A stretch of 64,000 nucleotides of DNA from Flavobacterium psychrotolerans (GTDB lineage Bacteria; Bacteroidota; Bacteroidia; Flavobacteriales; Flavobacteriaceae): contig NZ_QCZI01000006.1 in the NCBI RefSeq assembly GCF_003097635.1, positions 124,001-188,000 of the forward strand. Direction: 5' to 3'. Positions 28,347-38,354 of the stretch are shown here, in pieces. The position numbers and the translations under genes are program-made. Below the pieces are notes generated by a model. That model did not search any database. It worked only from the letters and a program-made list of their open reading frames with translations, and was not told the origin of the DNA. Each line of letters starts with the position of its first letter. The stretch's first letter is position 1.

Positions 28347-29750
28347 ATGTCGTCTCACTACGAAGCTCCCATTAGAAAACCCTTAGTTATAGGTGATAAG
28401 TCTTATCACGATGTAACAGTAGATGTAGCCGCACCTGTTGAAGGTAAAGCAAACAAACAATGGTGGATTGTATTTTCAATTGCATTAGCCGCATTCCTTT
28501 GGGGATTAGGTTGTATTATTTACACTGTTTCTACCGGTATCGGAACATGGGGATTAAATAAAACTGTTGGTTGGGCTTGGGATATTACTAACTTCGTTTG
28601 GTGGGTTGGTATTGGTCACGCAGGAACACTAATTTCAGCAGTACTTTTATTATTCCGTCAAAGATGGAGAATGGCGATTAACCGTTCTGCAGAAGCAATG
28701 ACTATTTTCTCAGTGATTCAAGCAGGTCTATTCCCAATTATTCACATGGGGCGTCCATGGTTAGCGTATTGGGTTTTGCCAATTCCGAATCAATTTGGTT
28801 CGCTGTGGGTTAACTTTAACTCGCCTTTACTTTGGGACGTATTTGCAATTTCTACTTATCTTTCGGTATCATTAGTTTTCTGGTGGACTGGTTTACTTCC
28901 TGATTTTGCAATGCTGAGAGACAGAGCGATTACGCCTTTCAACAAAAGAATTTATTCTATTTTGAGTTTTGGATGGAGTGGTAGAGCAAAAGATTGGCAA
29001 CGTTTTGAAGAAGTTTCTTTAGTTCTTGCAGGTTTGGCAACACCACTTGTGCTTTCTGTACACACTATTGTATCGATGGACTTTGCTACTTCTGTAATAC
29101 CAGGATGGCATACTACAATTTTTCCTCCATACTTCGTTGCTGGAGCGGTTTTCTCTGGATTTGCAATGGTAAATACCTTGCTTATTATCATGAGAAAAGT
29201 ATCAAACCTTGAAGCCTATATTACAGTTCAACATATCGAGTTGATGAATATCATTATAATGATAACGGGTTCTATTGTTGGGGTCGCTTATATTACAGAG
29301 CTTTTCATCGCTTGGTACTCAGGAGTAGAATACGAACAATATGCATTCTTGAATAGAGCAACCGGACCATACTGGTGGGCATATTGGGCTATGATGACTT
29401 GTAACGTTTTTTCACCACAATTTATGTGGTTTAAAAAATTAAGAACAAGTATTATGTTCTCCTTCATTATCTCCATTGTTGTAAATATTGGAATGTGGTT
29501 CGAACGTTTCGTAATCATCGTGACTTCATTACACAGAGATTATCTTCCATCTTCTTGGACCATGTTCTCACCAACGTTTGTAGATATTGGTATTTTCATT
29601 GGAACAATTGGTTTTTTCTTTGTATTATTTTTACTGTATGCCAGAACATTCCCAGTTATTGCACAAGCAGAGGTTAAAACAATATTGAAAGGAACAGGAG
29701 ATAATTACATTAGAGAAAGAGCAGCAAATAAAGATTCACATCATGAGTAA
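28347..29750 (+). CDS. actC: Alternative complex III subunit ActC (NrfD family)
   Basis: A 467-residue polytopic protein with about ten membrane helices, matching the NrfD/PsrC quinol-binding subunit family. GHAGTLISAVLLLFRQRWR near 90 and the HMGRPWLAYW segment near 134 are typical of ACIII ActC. It oxidises menaquinol in the inner membrane and hands electrons to ActB. Its last 8 bases overlap actD, so translation is coupled. Confidence 0.94.
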   Translation: MSSHYEAPIRKPLVIGDKSYHDVTVDVAAPVEGKANKQWWIVFSIALAAFLWGLGCIIYTVSTGIGTWGLNKTVGWAWDITNFVWWVGIGHAGTLISAVLLLFRQRWRMAINRSAEAMTIFSVIQAGLFPIIHMGRPWLAYWVLPIPNQFGSLWVNFNSPLLWDVFAISTYLSVSLVFWWTGLLPDFAMLRDRAITPFNKRIYSILSFGWSGRAKDWQRFEEVSLVLAGLATPLVLSVHTIVSMDFATSVIPGWHTTIFPPYFVAGAVFSGFAMVNTLLIIMRKVSNLEAYITVQHIELMNIIIMITGSIVGVAYITELFIAWYSGVEYEQYAFLNRATGPYWWAYWAMMTCNVFSPQFMWFKKLRTSIMFSFIISIVVNIGMWFERFVIIVTSLHRDYLPSSWTMFSPTFVDIGIFIGTIGFFFVLFLLYARTFPVIAQAEVKTILKGTGDNYIRERAANKDSHHE

Positions 29751-30267
29751 TAAAGTAATATACGCCATTTATAATGACGATGATATTTTGATGGATGCCG
29801 TAAAGAAAACACGTGCAGCTCACCATCATATTGAAGAAGTTTTTACTCCTTTTCCGGTACACGGATTGGATAAAGCCATGGGAATTGCCCCGACACGATT
29901 AGCCATTTGTGCTTTTATTTACGGGTTATGTGGTTTGTCTTTCGGAACTTGGATGATGAATTTCGTTATGATTCAAGATTGGCCACAAGATATTGGAGGT
30001 AAACCAAGTTTTAGTTATATTGATAACATGCCGGCTTTCGTTCCAATCATGTTTGAAGAAACGGTATTTTTTGCGGCGCATTTAATGGTTATTACTTTCT
30101 ATATGAGAAGTAAATTATGGCCTTTCAAACAAGCTGAAAATCCGGATGTTAGAACTACGGACGATCATTTCCTAATGGAAGTTGCTGTAAATAACAATGA
30201 GGAGGAATTAGTTTCTTTTTTCCAAAAAACGGGCGCTGTTGAAGTAAAAGTAATCGAAAAGCATTAA
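29743..30267 (+). CDS. actD: Alternative complex III subunit ActD (DUF3341)
   Basis: A 174-residue DUF3341 protein. A soluble N-terminal domain (1-60) contains VKKTRAAHHHIEEVFTPFPVH. Two membrane helices follow near 62-80 and 103-120 with a short loop between (DIGGKPSFSYIDNMPAFVPI). It is a structural membrane subunit of ACIII; the gene begins inside the end of actC and actE follows 8 bases later. Confidence 0.93.
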   Translation: MSNKVIYAIYNDDDILMDAVKKTRAAHHHIEEVFTPFPVHGLDKAMGIAPTRLAICAFIYGLCGLSFGTWMMNFVMIQDWPQDIGGKPSFSYIDNMPAFVPIMFEETVFFAAHLMVITFYMRSKLWPFKQAENPDVRTTDDHFLMEVAVNNNEEELVSFFQKTGAVEVKVIEKH

Positions 30268-30275
30268 TCTAAAAT

Positions 30276-30821
30276 ATGAAAAGCATATATAAAATAACAC
30301 TTTTAGTTTGTATTACTATTTTAGTTTCGTCTTGTCATGATAATTCGAAACCTAATTATCAATACATGCCTAACATGTATGAGCCAGTAAGTTATAATAC
30401 TTATTCTCAATCTGACGCATTCAAAAATGGTAAAGAAGGACAGTTGCCTGTTGAAGGTACTATTAATAGAGGTTTTGAACCATACCAATATGAAAATACA
30501 CCGGCAGGGTATGAATTGGCTAAATTAAACTTGAAATCTCCTTTGGATTCTTTATCTAATGATTCTGAAAAAGGCAAGGCATTATTTGAAATATATTGTG
30601 CTATTTGTCATGGTAATGCAGGGGATGGCAAAGGGAAGTTGGTTACTCAAGGTAAATATTTAGGAGTTCCAAATTACAAAGACAGACCAATTACGGAAGG
30701 CAGTATTTTTCACGTTCAAACGTATGGTTTAAATGCTATGGGATCTTATGCCAATCAATTGAATGCACACGAACGTTGGTTAGTTTCTTCCTATGTGTTA
30801 GAACTAAAAAGCAAATTATAA
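30276..30821 (+). CDS. actE: Alternative complex III subunit ActE, lipid-anchored monoheme cytochrome c
   Basis: A 181-residue lipoprotein cytochrome. The signal ends at the lipobox VSSC near residue 20. A single heme site CAICHG lies near 107, followed by GDGKG, and a distal Met ligand is probable in LNAMGSYANQL. It is held to the outer face of the inner membrane within ACIII and can pass electrons to the oxidase encoded downstream. Confidence 0.94.
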   Translation: MKSIYKITLLVCITILVSSCHDNSKPNYQYMPNMYEPVSYNTYSQSDAFKNGKEGQLPVEGTINRGFEPYQYENTPAGYELAKLNLKSPLDSLSNDSEKGKALFEIYCAICHGNAGDGKGKLVTQGKYLGVPNYKDRPITEGSIFHVQTYGLNAMGSYANQLNAHERWLVSSYVLELKSKL

Positions 30822-30848
30822 TTGTAGAACAAACTGATCTTAATAGAT

Positions 30849-32156
30849 ATGTACACATTTTCAAGTAAATTAAAAACATTCGCCCTCATCCTGATGATTT
30901 TAGGTGTTTTAGGGATTGGATATGGTTTTTTAACTGCCCCGAAAGATATTCAAGAAGTTGAAAAAATACTTGCAGCAGATGCTCATGAAGGCCATCATGA
31001 AGCTCATGCCGTTGCTGTCGAGAACAGCATTCAAGAGGCAGCTGAACATAAAGAGCATTTAGAACATGTTTTACACCAATTACAAAACAAGCCTTGGGCT
31101 GCTTTATATGTTGCTTGTATTTTCTTTATGCTGGTTTCAATGGGTGTTTTAGCGTTTTATGCCATTCAACAGGTGGCACAAGCAGGTTGGTCTCCGGTTT
31201 TATTTAGAGTAATGCAGGGTATAACAGCTTATTTGCCAGTCGGGTCTGTAATTTTCTTCGTTTTTTTAGTGCTTTGCGGATTGCATTTTAATCACTTGTT
31301 CATATGGTTGGATCCCGAAGTTGTTGCTCACGATAAAATTATAGCTAACAAATCAGGTTATTTAAATTTTCCTTTTTGGATTGTTAGAGCAGCTATATTT
31401 TTGATTGGTTGGAATCTTTACCGATACTTTTCTAGGAAAAATTGTTTGGCTCAGGATGAATCTAAAGACGATAGTTTTTATAAAAAGAATTTTAACATAT
31501 CTGCTATGTTTTTAGTATTCTTTATCGTAACGGAATCCATCATGTCTTGGGATTGGATTATGTCAATTGATCCTCATTGGTCTAGTACATTGTTTGGATG
31601 GTACGTATTTGCAAGTTTCTTTGTTAGTGGTATTACTACAATATGTATGGTTACATTATATTTAAAATCAAAAGGGTATTTAGAAAACGTAAATACAAGC
31701 CACATACACGATTTAGCTAAATTTATGTTTGGTATCAGTGTATTCTGGACTTACTTATGGTTCTCACAATTCATGTTGATTTGGTATGCTAACATTCCAG
31801 AAGAGGTAACCTATTTTGTGACTAGAATTCAATTGTATAACCTACCATTTTTTGGAGCTGTAGTTATGAATTTTGTATTCCCTATTTTGATTTTGATTAA
31901 TACTGATTTCAAGAGAATTACTTGGGTATTGGTTATGGCTGGAACTGTAATTTTATTTGGTCATTATATTGATTTCTTTAATATGATTATGCCTTCTACT
32001 GTGGGCGACCAATGGTTTATTGGTATTTCAGAAATTAGCTCAGTATTTTTCTTCTTTGGATTATTTATTTTTGTTGTCTTTACTGCTTTAACGAAAGCCC
32101 CTTTGATGCCAAAAAGAAATCCTTATATTGAGGAAAGTAAACATTTTCATTATTAA
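30849..32156 (+). CDS. actF: Alternative complex III subunit ActF (quinol:cytochrome c oxidoreductase)
   Basis: A 435-residue membrane protein with about ten helices and a His-rich loop near residues 45-80 (EGHHEAHAVAVENS). It is related to ActC/NrfD but is the second, shorter quinone-site-like subunit of ACIII. WDWIMSIDPHWSSTLFGWYVF near 235 is the family's signature stretch. It follows actE and ends 18 bases before the oxidase genes. Confidence 0.93.
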   Translation: MYTFSSKLKTFALILMILGVLGIGYGFLTAPKDIQEVEKILAADAHEGHHEAHAVAVENSIQEAAEHKEHLEHVLHQLQNKPWAALYVACIFFMLVSMGVLAFYAIQQVAQAGWSPVLFRVMQGITAYLPVGSVIFFVFLVLCGLHFNHLFIWLDPEVVAHDKIIANKSGYLNFPFWIVRAAIFLIGWNLYRYFSRKNCLAQDESKDDSFYKKNFNISAMFLVFFIVTESIMSWDWIMSIDPHWSSTLFGWYVFASFFVSGITTICMVTLYLKSKGYLENVNTSHIHDLAKFMFGISVFWTYLWFSQFMLIWYANIPEEVTYFVTRIQLYNLPFFGAVVMNFVFPILILINTDFKRITWVLVMAGTVILFGHYIDFFNMIMPSTVGDQWFIGISEISSVFFFFGLFIFVVFTALTKAPLMPKRNPYIEESKHFHY

Positions 32157-32174
32157 TATTAAAAGTAAAAACAG

Positions 32175-33335
32175 ATGACAAGTTTGTTGGTAATTATAGT
32201 TCTAGTTTTATTATCTATTGCATTATGGCAATTAACTAAGATATTTGATCTGACTCAAGTGGGAGAAAATTCAAATAATTCTCAAGTGGCCAATGATGAT
32301 GATAATAACACACAAGGTTATTTGATGTTTGGCTTCTTGGCATTCATTTATATTTTTACGATTTATGGATTGTTTCAATGGGGAGGTCTTGTTCTTCACA
32401 CTCCTGCTTCCGAACATGGAGCTCTTGTGGATAATTTGATGAACATCACTTGGATTTTGATTTTCATAGTTCAGGCAATCACTCAAGTTTTGCTGCATTA
32501 TTTCGCTTTTAAATACAGAGGGAATAAAGAACGTAAAGCCTTATATTTTGCTGATAACAATAAATTAGAGGCCATTTGGAGTGTAATTCCTGCTATTGTT
32601 CTTGCGGGTTTAATTCTTTATGGATTGTATGCGTGGACAAATATTATGTTTGTTGATGAAGACGAAGATGTTGTTGTGGTTGAATTATATGCACAACAGT
32701 TTAAATGGACTGCAAGATATTCAGGTGAAGACAATGTTTTAGGTAAGGCAAATGTGAGGTATATCGAAGGTGTTAATGTTTTGGGAGTTGATTTATCCGA
32801 TAAAAATGCTCAGGATGATAAAGTAGTTTCTGAATTGCATCTTCCAAAAGGTAAAAAAATCCTTTTTAAAATGAGATCTCAGGATGTGTTGCATTCTGCA
32901 TACATGCCACACTTTAGAGCACAAATGAATTGTGTTCCGGGTATGGTAACTCAATTCGCTTTTACACCTATTTATACTACTGTAGAAATGAGGGATATGG
33001 CTTTCATGCAGGAAAAAGTGGCAAATATTAATGCAATACGAGCCAAAAAAAGTATTGATTTAGTAGCAAAAGGAGAAACAGCACTAGATCCATATACTTT
33101 CGAATATTTATTGTTATGTAACAAAATTTGTGGAGCATCTCACTACAATATGCAAATGAAAATTGTTGTTGATACACCCGAAGATTATAAAAAATGGTTA
33201 AATGAAAAACCAACTTTAGCGGAAGAAATTAAAGCCGCTAATGTCCCAGCGCCTGAAACAGATGTTAATGTTAAAGGTGTTGATTCTGCAAAAGCAAAAG
33301 ATGGAAAAATGATTGCTCAAGTAGCATTAAAATAA
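32175..33335 (+). CDS. coxB: Cytochrome c oxidase subunit II
   Basis: A 386-residue subunit II. Three hydrophobic segments (near 1-15, 50-70, 90-115, plus one near 140) precede the periplasmic cupredoxin domain. The binuclear CuA ligands are visible as His in VLHSAYMPHF and C-x3-C-x3-H-x3-M in CNKICGASHYNM. The protein ends in a Lys/Ala-rich tail and has no CxxCH motif, so it makes an aa3-type, not caa3-type, oxidase. Electrons would come straight from ACIII cytochromes, consistent with the ACIII-oxidase supercomplex known from Flavobacterium johnsoniae. Confidence 0.94.
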   Translation: MTSLLVIIVLVLLSIALWQLTKIFDLTQVGENSNNSQVANDDDNNTQGYLMFGFLAFIYIFTIYGLFQWGGLVLHTPASEHGALVDNLMNITWILIFIVQAITQVLLHYFAFKYRGNKERKALYFADNNKLEAIWSVIPAIVLAGLILYGLYAWTNIMFVDEDEDVVVVELYAQQFKWTARYSGEDNVLGKANVRYIEGVNVLGVDLSDKNAQDDKVVSELHLPKGKKILFKMRSQDVLHSAYMPHFRAQMNCVPGMVTQFAFTPIYTTVEMRDMAFMQEKVANINAIRAKKSIDLVAKGETALDPYTFEYLLLCNKICGASHYNMQMKIVVDTPEDYKKWLNEKPTLAEEIKAANVPAPETDVNVKGVDSAKAKDGKMIAQVALK

Positions 33336-33360
33336 AAGTTTAAAATAAAAGAAATAAAGT

Positions 33361-35163
33361 ATGTCAGCAGCAGTTATAGATCACGGTCACGATCAAGAAC
33401 ATGATCACGAACACCACCATAAAGATACTTTTATAACCAAATATATATTTAGTATCGACCATAAGATGATTTCCAAACAATACCTTATTACAGGTATATT
33501 TATGGGGATAATAGGTGTAGGGATGTCGATGCTTTTTCGTATGCAACTGGCCTGGCCTGAAGAGTCTTTCAAAATTTTCAATTTTTTGTTGGGGGATAAA
33601 TTTGCTCCAAACGGAGTGATGACAAATGATATTTACCTGTCTTTGGTTACTATTCATGGAACCATAATGGTTTTTTTCGTTTTGACCGCAGCTTTAAGTG
33701 GAACTTTCAGTAATTTATTGATTCCACTTCAAATTGGTGCACGTGATATGGCTTCGGGATTTTTGAATATGATTTCCTACTGGTTGTTCTTTTTATCAAG
33801 TGTAGTAATGGTTAGTTCCCTTTTCGTGGAATCGGGACCCGCAAATGCTGGTTGGACTATTTATCCTCCATTAAGTGCCTTGCCTCAGGCGATAGGTGGT
33901 TCTGGAATGGGAATGACTTTGTGGTTAGTCTCTATGGCTATATTTATTGCTTCTTCTTTAATGGGATCTTTAAATTATATTGTTACAGTAATCAATTTGA
34001 GAACTAAAGGGATGTCTATGACAAGACTTCCACTTACAATTTGGGCTTTCTTTGTTACAGCAATCATTGGTGTTGTTTCTTTTCCGGTATTATTATCTGC
34101 AGCATTATTGTTGATCATGGATAGAAGTTTTGGGACATCATTCTTCTTGTCTGATATTTATATTGCAGGTGAAGTATTGCATTATCAAGGTGGTTCTCCA
34201 GTTTTGTTTGAACATTTATTTTGGTTCCTTGGTCATCCTGAAGTATATATTGTATTATTGCCGGCTTTAGGTATTACTTCAGAAGTTATTGCTACGAATT
34301 CCCGTAAACCAATTTTCGGTTACAGAGCGATGATTATGTCCATTTTGGCAATTGCATTTTTATCAACTATAGTTTGGGGGCACCACATGTTTATATCAGG
34401 AATGAATCCATTTCTAGGTTCGGTGTTTACTTTCACAACCTTACTTATTGCAATTCCATCTGCTGTAAAAGCCTTCAATTATATTACAACACTCTGGAAA
34501 GGAAACTTACAGTTAAATCCAGCGATGTTGTTTTCTATAGGTTTAGTATCCACGTTTATTACCGGCGGTTTAACAGGAATTATTCTTGGAGATAGTACTT
34601 TGGATATTAATGTTCACGATACGTATTTTGTAGTAGCTCACTTTCACTTGGTGATGGGTATATCTGCTCTTTATGGAATGTTTGCGGGTATTTACCATTG
34701 GTTTCCAAAAATGTTCGGTAGAATGTTGAACAAAAATTTAGGGTATATTCACTTTTGGGTAACTGCAATTTGCGCTTACGGCGTGTTTTTTCCGATGCAC
34801 TTTATAGGTTTAGCGGGTTTACCAAGACGGTATTACACAAATACGAATTTTCCTTTATTTGATGATTTGCAAAATGTTAATGTATTGATCACTACTTTCG
34901 CTCTTATTGGAGGTGTTTTTCAACTGGTATTTTTATACAACTTCTTTAGCAGTATATTCTACGGTAAAAAATCAGTTCAAAATCCTTGGAAATCGAATAC
35001 ATTAGAATGGACTGCGCCAATGGAGCATATTCACGGAAACTGGATAGGAGAAATTCCTCACGTGTACCGATGGCCTTACGATTACAGTAAGCCGGGTCAT
35101 GATGAAGATTTCGTGCCTCAAAATGTACCAATGAAAGAAGGGGAAGAGCAATTACACCACTAG
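33361..35163 (+). CDS. coxA: Cytochrome c oxidase subunit I
   Basis: A 600-residue heme-copper oxidase subunit I with 12 or more membrane helices. The N terminus is His-rich (HGHDQEHDHEHHH), probably cytoplasmic. The CuB and heme ligands are seen in GHPEVYI near 287 (His and the cross-linked Tyr), WGHHMF near 340 and HDTYFVVAHFHLVMG near 420. It reduces O2 to water and pumps protons. Subunits III and IV are not in this operon, so they must be encoded elsewhere. The operon ends at the hairpin just after this gene. Confidence 0.96.
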   Translation: MSAAVIDHGHDQEHDHEHHHKDTFITKYIFSIDHKMISKQYLITGIFMGIIGVGMSMLFRMQLAWPEESFKIFNFLLGDKFAPNGVMTNDIYLSLVTIHGTIMVFFVLTAALSGTFSNLLIPLQIGARDMASGFLNMISYWLFFLSSVVMVSSLFVESGPANAGWTIYPPLSALPQAIGGSGMGMTLWLVSMAIFIASSLMGSLNYIVTVINLRTKGMSMTRLPLTIWAFFVTAIIGVVSFPVLLSAALLLIMDRSFGTSFFLSDIYIAGEVLHYQGGSPVLFEHLFWFLGHPEVYIVLLPALGITSEVIATNSRKPIFGYRAMIMSILAIAFLSTIVWGHHMFISGMNPFLGSVFTFTTLLIAIPSAVKAFNYITTLWKGNLQLNPAMLFSIGLVSTFITGGLTGIILGDSTLDINVHDTYFVVAHFHLVMGISALYGMFAGIYHWFPKMFGRMLNKNLGYIHFWVTAICAYGVFFPMHFIGLAGLPRRYYTNTNFPLFDDLQNVNVLITTFALIGGVFQLVFLYNFFSSIFYGKKSVQNPWKSNTLEWTAPMEHIHGNWIGEIPHVYRWPYDYSKPGHDEDFVPQNVPMKEGEEQLHH

Positions 35164-35180
35164 GATTCATTAAAATTATA

Positions 35181-35213
35181 AAAATGCCTTTCCAAAACGA
35201 AAGGCATTTTTAT
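35181..35213. terminator. Terminator of the ACIII-oxidase operon
   Basis: Perfect 12-bp stem AAAATGCCTTTC / GAAAGGCATTTT with a 6-base loop and a following T-rich run. Confidence 0.93.
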
Positions 35214-35229
35214 TTGTTCCTAACTTTGT

Positions 35230-35237
35230 TATATTTG
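35230..35237 (+). promoter_or_regulatory. -7 box of ruvB promoter
   Basis: TATATTTG ends 4 bases before the ruvB ATG. If transcription begins at the usual distance of 4-7 bases, the message has little or no leader. Confidence 0.6.
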
Positions 35238-35241
35238 TAAC

Positions 35242-36264
35242 ATGAATGAAAATTTAGACCCAACAAACAACAACTATAACCCAGAGGAACTTGATCTCGA
35301 AAAAAAATTGAGGCCACTCTCTTTTGAAGATTTTTCGGGTCAGGATCAGATATTAGAAAACCTAAAAGTTTTTGTTGAAGCCGCTAATCAAAGAAACGAA
35401 GCCTTAGACCACACCCTGTTTCATGGGCCACCAGGTTTGGGGAAAACCACTTTGGCAAATATTTTAGCCAATGAGTTAGGGGTAGGGATAAAAATTACTT
35501 CCGGGCCCGTTTTAGACAAGCCTGGAGATTTAGCAGGATTGCTCACTAATCTCGATGAACGGGATGTGCTTTTTATTGACGAGATTCACCGTTTAAGCCC
35601 CATTGTGGAAGAATATTTATATTCAGCCATGGAAGACTTTAAAATCGATATTATGATTGAATCCGGGCCAAATGCCAGATCGGTTCAAATCAATCTCAAT
35701 CCCTTTACGTTAATTGGTGCGACAACACGTTCCGGATTATTGACGGCTCCCATGCGTGCCCGATTTGGAATCCAGAGCCGTTTGCAATATTATACCACAG
35801 AATTATTGACAACCATTGTTCAGCGTAGTGCCGCCATTATAAAAATGCCCATTACCATGGAAGCCGCCATAGAAATTGCCGGAAGAAGCAGGGGAACACC
35901 TCGTATTGCCAATGCATTATTGCGTCGGGTTCGTGATTTTGCCCAAATCAAGGGAAACGGAAAAATTGACATAGAAATTGCCCGCTATTCGCTTAAAGCA
36001 TTAAATGTCGATGCGCATGGCTTGGATGAAATGGACAATAAAATCCTCACTACCATCATCGATAAATTTAAAGGTGGGCCGGTAGGATTATCCACTTTGG
36101 CAACAGCCGTATCAGAAAGCAGCGAAACCATCGAGGAAGTCTATGAACCCTTTTTGATTCAGGAAGGATTCATCATGCGAACGCCAAGAGGCCGTGAAGT
36201 AACTGAAAAAGCCTACAAACATTTAGGAAAGATTAAAAACAACATTCAAGGGGGATTGTTTTAG
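35242..36264 (+). CDS. ruvB: Holliday junction branch migration ATPase RuvB
   Basis: A 340-residue AAA+ motor. Walker A is GPPGLGKTT near residue 63, Walker B is LFIDEIHRL near 114, sensor 1 lies in IGATTRSG near 155 and the arginine finger in APMRARFG near 170. The C-terminal winged helix has the FIMRTPRGR segment. With RuvA it drives branch migration; RuvC, encoded at 9856, cuts the junction. The -7 box sits almost on the start codon, so the transcript may be leaderless. Confidence 0.97.
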   Translation: MNENLDPTNNNYNPEELDLEKKLRPLSFEDFSGQDQILENLKVFVEAANQRNEALDHTLFHGPPGLGKTTLANILANELGVGIKITSGPVLDKPGDLAGLLTNLDERDVLFIDEIHRLSPIVEEYLYSAMEDFKIDIMIESGPNARSVQINLNPFTLIGATTRSGLLTAPMRARFGIQSRLQYYTTELLTTIVQRSAAIIKMPITMEAAIEIAGRSRGTPRIANALLRRVRDFAQIKGNGKIDIEIARYSLKALNVDAHGLDEMDNKILTTIIDKFKGGPVGLSTLATAVSESSETIEEVYEPFLIQEGFIMRTPRGREVTEKAYKHLGKIKNNIQGGLF

Positions 36265-36336
36265 GGCATTCCCTCCAGTCGGGCTTTCCACTATATCCAC
36301 GCTAAAAAGCGTGGGATACCGCTACAATCCCTAATG
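36265..36336. repeat. Palindromic intergenic repeat between ruvB and queG
   Basis: GGGCATTCCCTCCAGTCGGG at the left, a central hairpin CCACGCT / AGCGTGG with an AAAA loop (36297-36314), and TACCGCTACAATCCCTAATGC at the right. This arrangement (TCGGGCTT...hairpin...CGCTACAATCCCTAA) is the kind of mosaic palindrome often seen between Bacteroidota genes. No second copy lies in this window. Confidence 0.5.
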
Positions 36337-36340
36337 CAAA

Positions 36341-37267
36341 ATGAATAACAAACAAGATTATACCCATTTCATCAAATCCGAAGCCCTACGCCTTGGGTTT
36401 TTGTCTTGTGGGATATCAAAATCTGGTTTTCTAGAAAAAGAAGCCCCACGATTGGAGAATTGGTTAAACCAAAATCGGAACGGGCAAATGGCCTATATGG
36501 AAAATCATTTTGACAAACGGTTGAATCCAAGCCTATTGGTTGATGATGCCAAAAGCGTGATTTCCTTATTGCTGAATTATTATCCCTCAGAATTTCAAGA
36601 AGTCAACAGCTATAAAATTTCCAAATATGCCTATGGACAGGATTACCATTTTGTCATCAAAGAAAAGTTAAACGAATTGCTCCATTCAATAAATGAAACA
36701 ATCGGTGAAGTTTCCGGACGCGCTTTTGTCGATTCTGCACCTGTTTTAGACAAAGCTTGGGCTGCTAAAAGTGGTTTGGGTTGGATAGGAAAAAACAGCA
36801 ACTTAATCACCAAATCTGTCGGCTCATTTTATTTTATCGCAGAGCTCATTGTCGATTTGGAACTCGAAAACGATTATGCCTCAACAGAACATTGCGGAAC
36901 CTGCACCGCTTGCATTGATGCGTGTCCCACAGAGGCCATTGTGGCTCCTTATGTTGTTGACGGCAGTAAATGTATTTCTTATTTTACCATTGAGCTTAAG
37001 GACAATATTCCCGCAGAAATGAAAGGAAAGTTTGATGATTGGACTTTTGGTTGTGATATTTGCCAAGATGTTTGCCCTTGGAACAAATTCTCTAAAGCGC
37101 ATAGTGAACCTCTTTTTATTCCTAATCCTGATTTGCTTTCTATGACTAAAAAAGATTGGGAAGAAATTACAGAAGAGACTTTTAAAGTAGTTTTTAAAAA
37201 TTCGGCGTTAAAGAGAACAAAATATGAAGGTTTGAAAAGGAACGTTGATTTTTTGAAGAGATTATAA
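36341..37267 (+). CDS. queG: Epoxyqueuosine reductase QueG
   Basis: A 308-residue cobalamin-dependent enzyme that performs the last step of queuosine synthesis in tRNA. The two ferredoxin-type clusters are clear: [12 protein letters not shown] near 187 and [11 protein letters not shown] near 232. [23 protein letters not shown] near 130 is the conserved active-site stretch. Slightly shorter than E. coli QueG because the C-terminal HEAT-like repeats are missing, as is usual in Bacteroidota. Single gene after ruvB. Confidence 0.95.
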   Translation: MNNKQDYTHFIKSEALRLGFLSCGISKSGFLEKEAPRLENWLNQNRNGQMAYMENHFDKRLNPSLLVDDAKSVISLLLNYYPSEFQEVNSYKISKYAYGQDYHFVIKEKLNELLHSINETIGEVSGRAFVDSAPVLDKAWAAKSGLGWIGKNSNLITKSVGSFYFIAELIVDLELENDYASTEHCGTCTACIDACPTEAIVAPYVVDGSKCISYFTIELKDNIPAEMKGKFDDWTFGCDICQDVCPWNKFSKAHSEPLFIPNPDLLSMTKKDWEEITEETFKVVFKNSALKRTKYEGLKRNVDFLKRL

Positions 37268-37636
37268 AGTTAAATCTAGCGCTAAAGTTAGCTAGAATTT
37301 TATCGGTAATTCAAGAACTCAAAAAAGGTATAAATCCTGATTCTTTACTCCTATTTTTTATTATTTTCAACTTCAAATGAAGTTATATGTGAATCTTTTT
37401 TCATAATAAAGCAATAAAAAATGAAGTTACAAATAATGAGATTTTAAAAATTAAGGAATTGAAATGATGCTCTATACACTTTTATAAAACGTCGGAAATT
37501 AATACCATCAATAAAACAAGTTGTTTTAGTGATGCCAGAATCTAGAAAATAATCTTAGAATATAAATTTATTTTTTTACCTTAGGCAAATTGTATATGAT
37601 AAATCGCATTTTCATCAGTGCTCAAAACAGTAATTT
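37268..37636. other. AT-rich spacer before the VanZ-like gene
   Basis: About 370 bases, very AT-rich. It holds a small inverted repeat AACTTC-AAAT-GAAGTT at 37369-37384 with no T run. I find no frame, RNA or clear promoter here. Confidence 0.4.
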
Positions 37637-38299
37637 ATGATTCGTGTTTTTAAGAAAGTATTAATACACCCCGTTTTTATATTTTTTTTGATAGCACTAT
37701 TGGAGTGTATTCCTTATCATCCCATCAGTGAAAAGATTGCTCAATATGAAATGCCGAAAGTGGGAGATAATTTTGGAATACTCAATGACCAGTCGATTTA
37801 TTATTATTCAGGAAAAGGGAAATATTCGTATCCATCAGTAGAATGTTATTTCAGTTTGGGAAATCCGACTTTTGACACGCCTTATAAAGATGGGGGAATT
37901 AAAACAATTGCTAAGTCTATTGCAGATCAAATTCCGTTGTTAGGCAGCATGTGTGGCAAAGAAAAATTAAAAGTTGTAAAAAATAAAAATAATATTCCTC
38001 TAAAAAGATATTTTTCTACAAATTATCTTCTGGATAATTTTTCTAATCTTTCCCATGTACTGAGTTACTTGATTTTAGCATTTTCAATATTATTTTATGT
38101 TAAATATAGAAACAACAATTATTTTCTTGCTTTTTTTTTCTGTTTTTTAGGGGGAGGCCTTCTTGAGTTTGTTCAATATTTCTTTATTGTGGGAAGGACA
38201 GCTAGTTATCAAGACCAGGTGCTAAACTGTGTTGGTGCAATTTTGGGAATAATGTCGTTCTGGTTTTTTAAAAAGCTGGTGTTTTGGAAATATATTTAA
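37637..38299 (+). CDS. VanZ-like membrane protein
   Basis: A 220-residue membrane protein. An N-terminal helix (10-25) is followed by a periplasmic domain of about 100 residues. A VanZ-like C-terminal part has three helices: NLSHVLSYLILAFSILFYV near 137, a central FFFCFLGGGLLEFVQYFFIVGRTAS segment and QVLNCVGAILGIMSFWFF. The Glu-Phe-x-Gln in helix 2 and the Asp-x-x-x-Asn just before helix 3 are VanZ-family features. The large soluble insert between helices 1 and 2 is unusual. Function unknown; a terminator follows. Confidence 0.72.
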   Translation: MIRVFKKVLIHPVFIFFLIALLECIPYHPISEKIAQYEMPKVGDNFGILNDQSIYYYSGKGKYSYPSVECYFSLGNPTFDTPYKDGGIKTIAKSIADQIPLLGSMCGKEKLKVVKNKNNIPLKRYFSTNYLLDNFSNLSHVLSYLILAFSILFYVKYRNNNYFLAFFFCFLGGGLLEFVQYFFIVGRTASYQDQVLNCVGAILGIMSFWFFKKLVFWKYI

Positions 38300-38354
38300 A
38301 TTTTTGAGATTGATTCCTTTTCTCTGTATTTCTTTGTCATAAAATCTAACAAAT

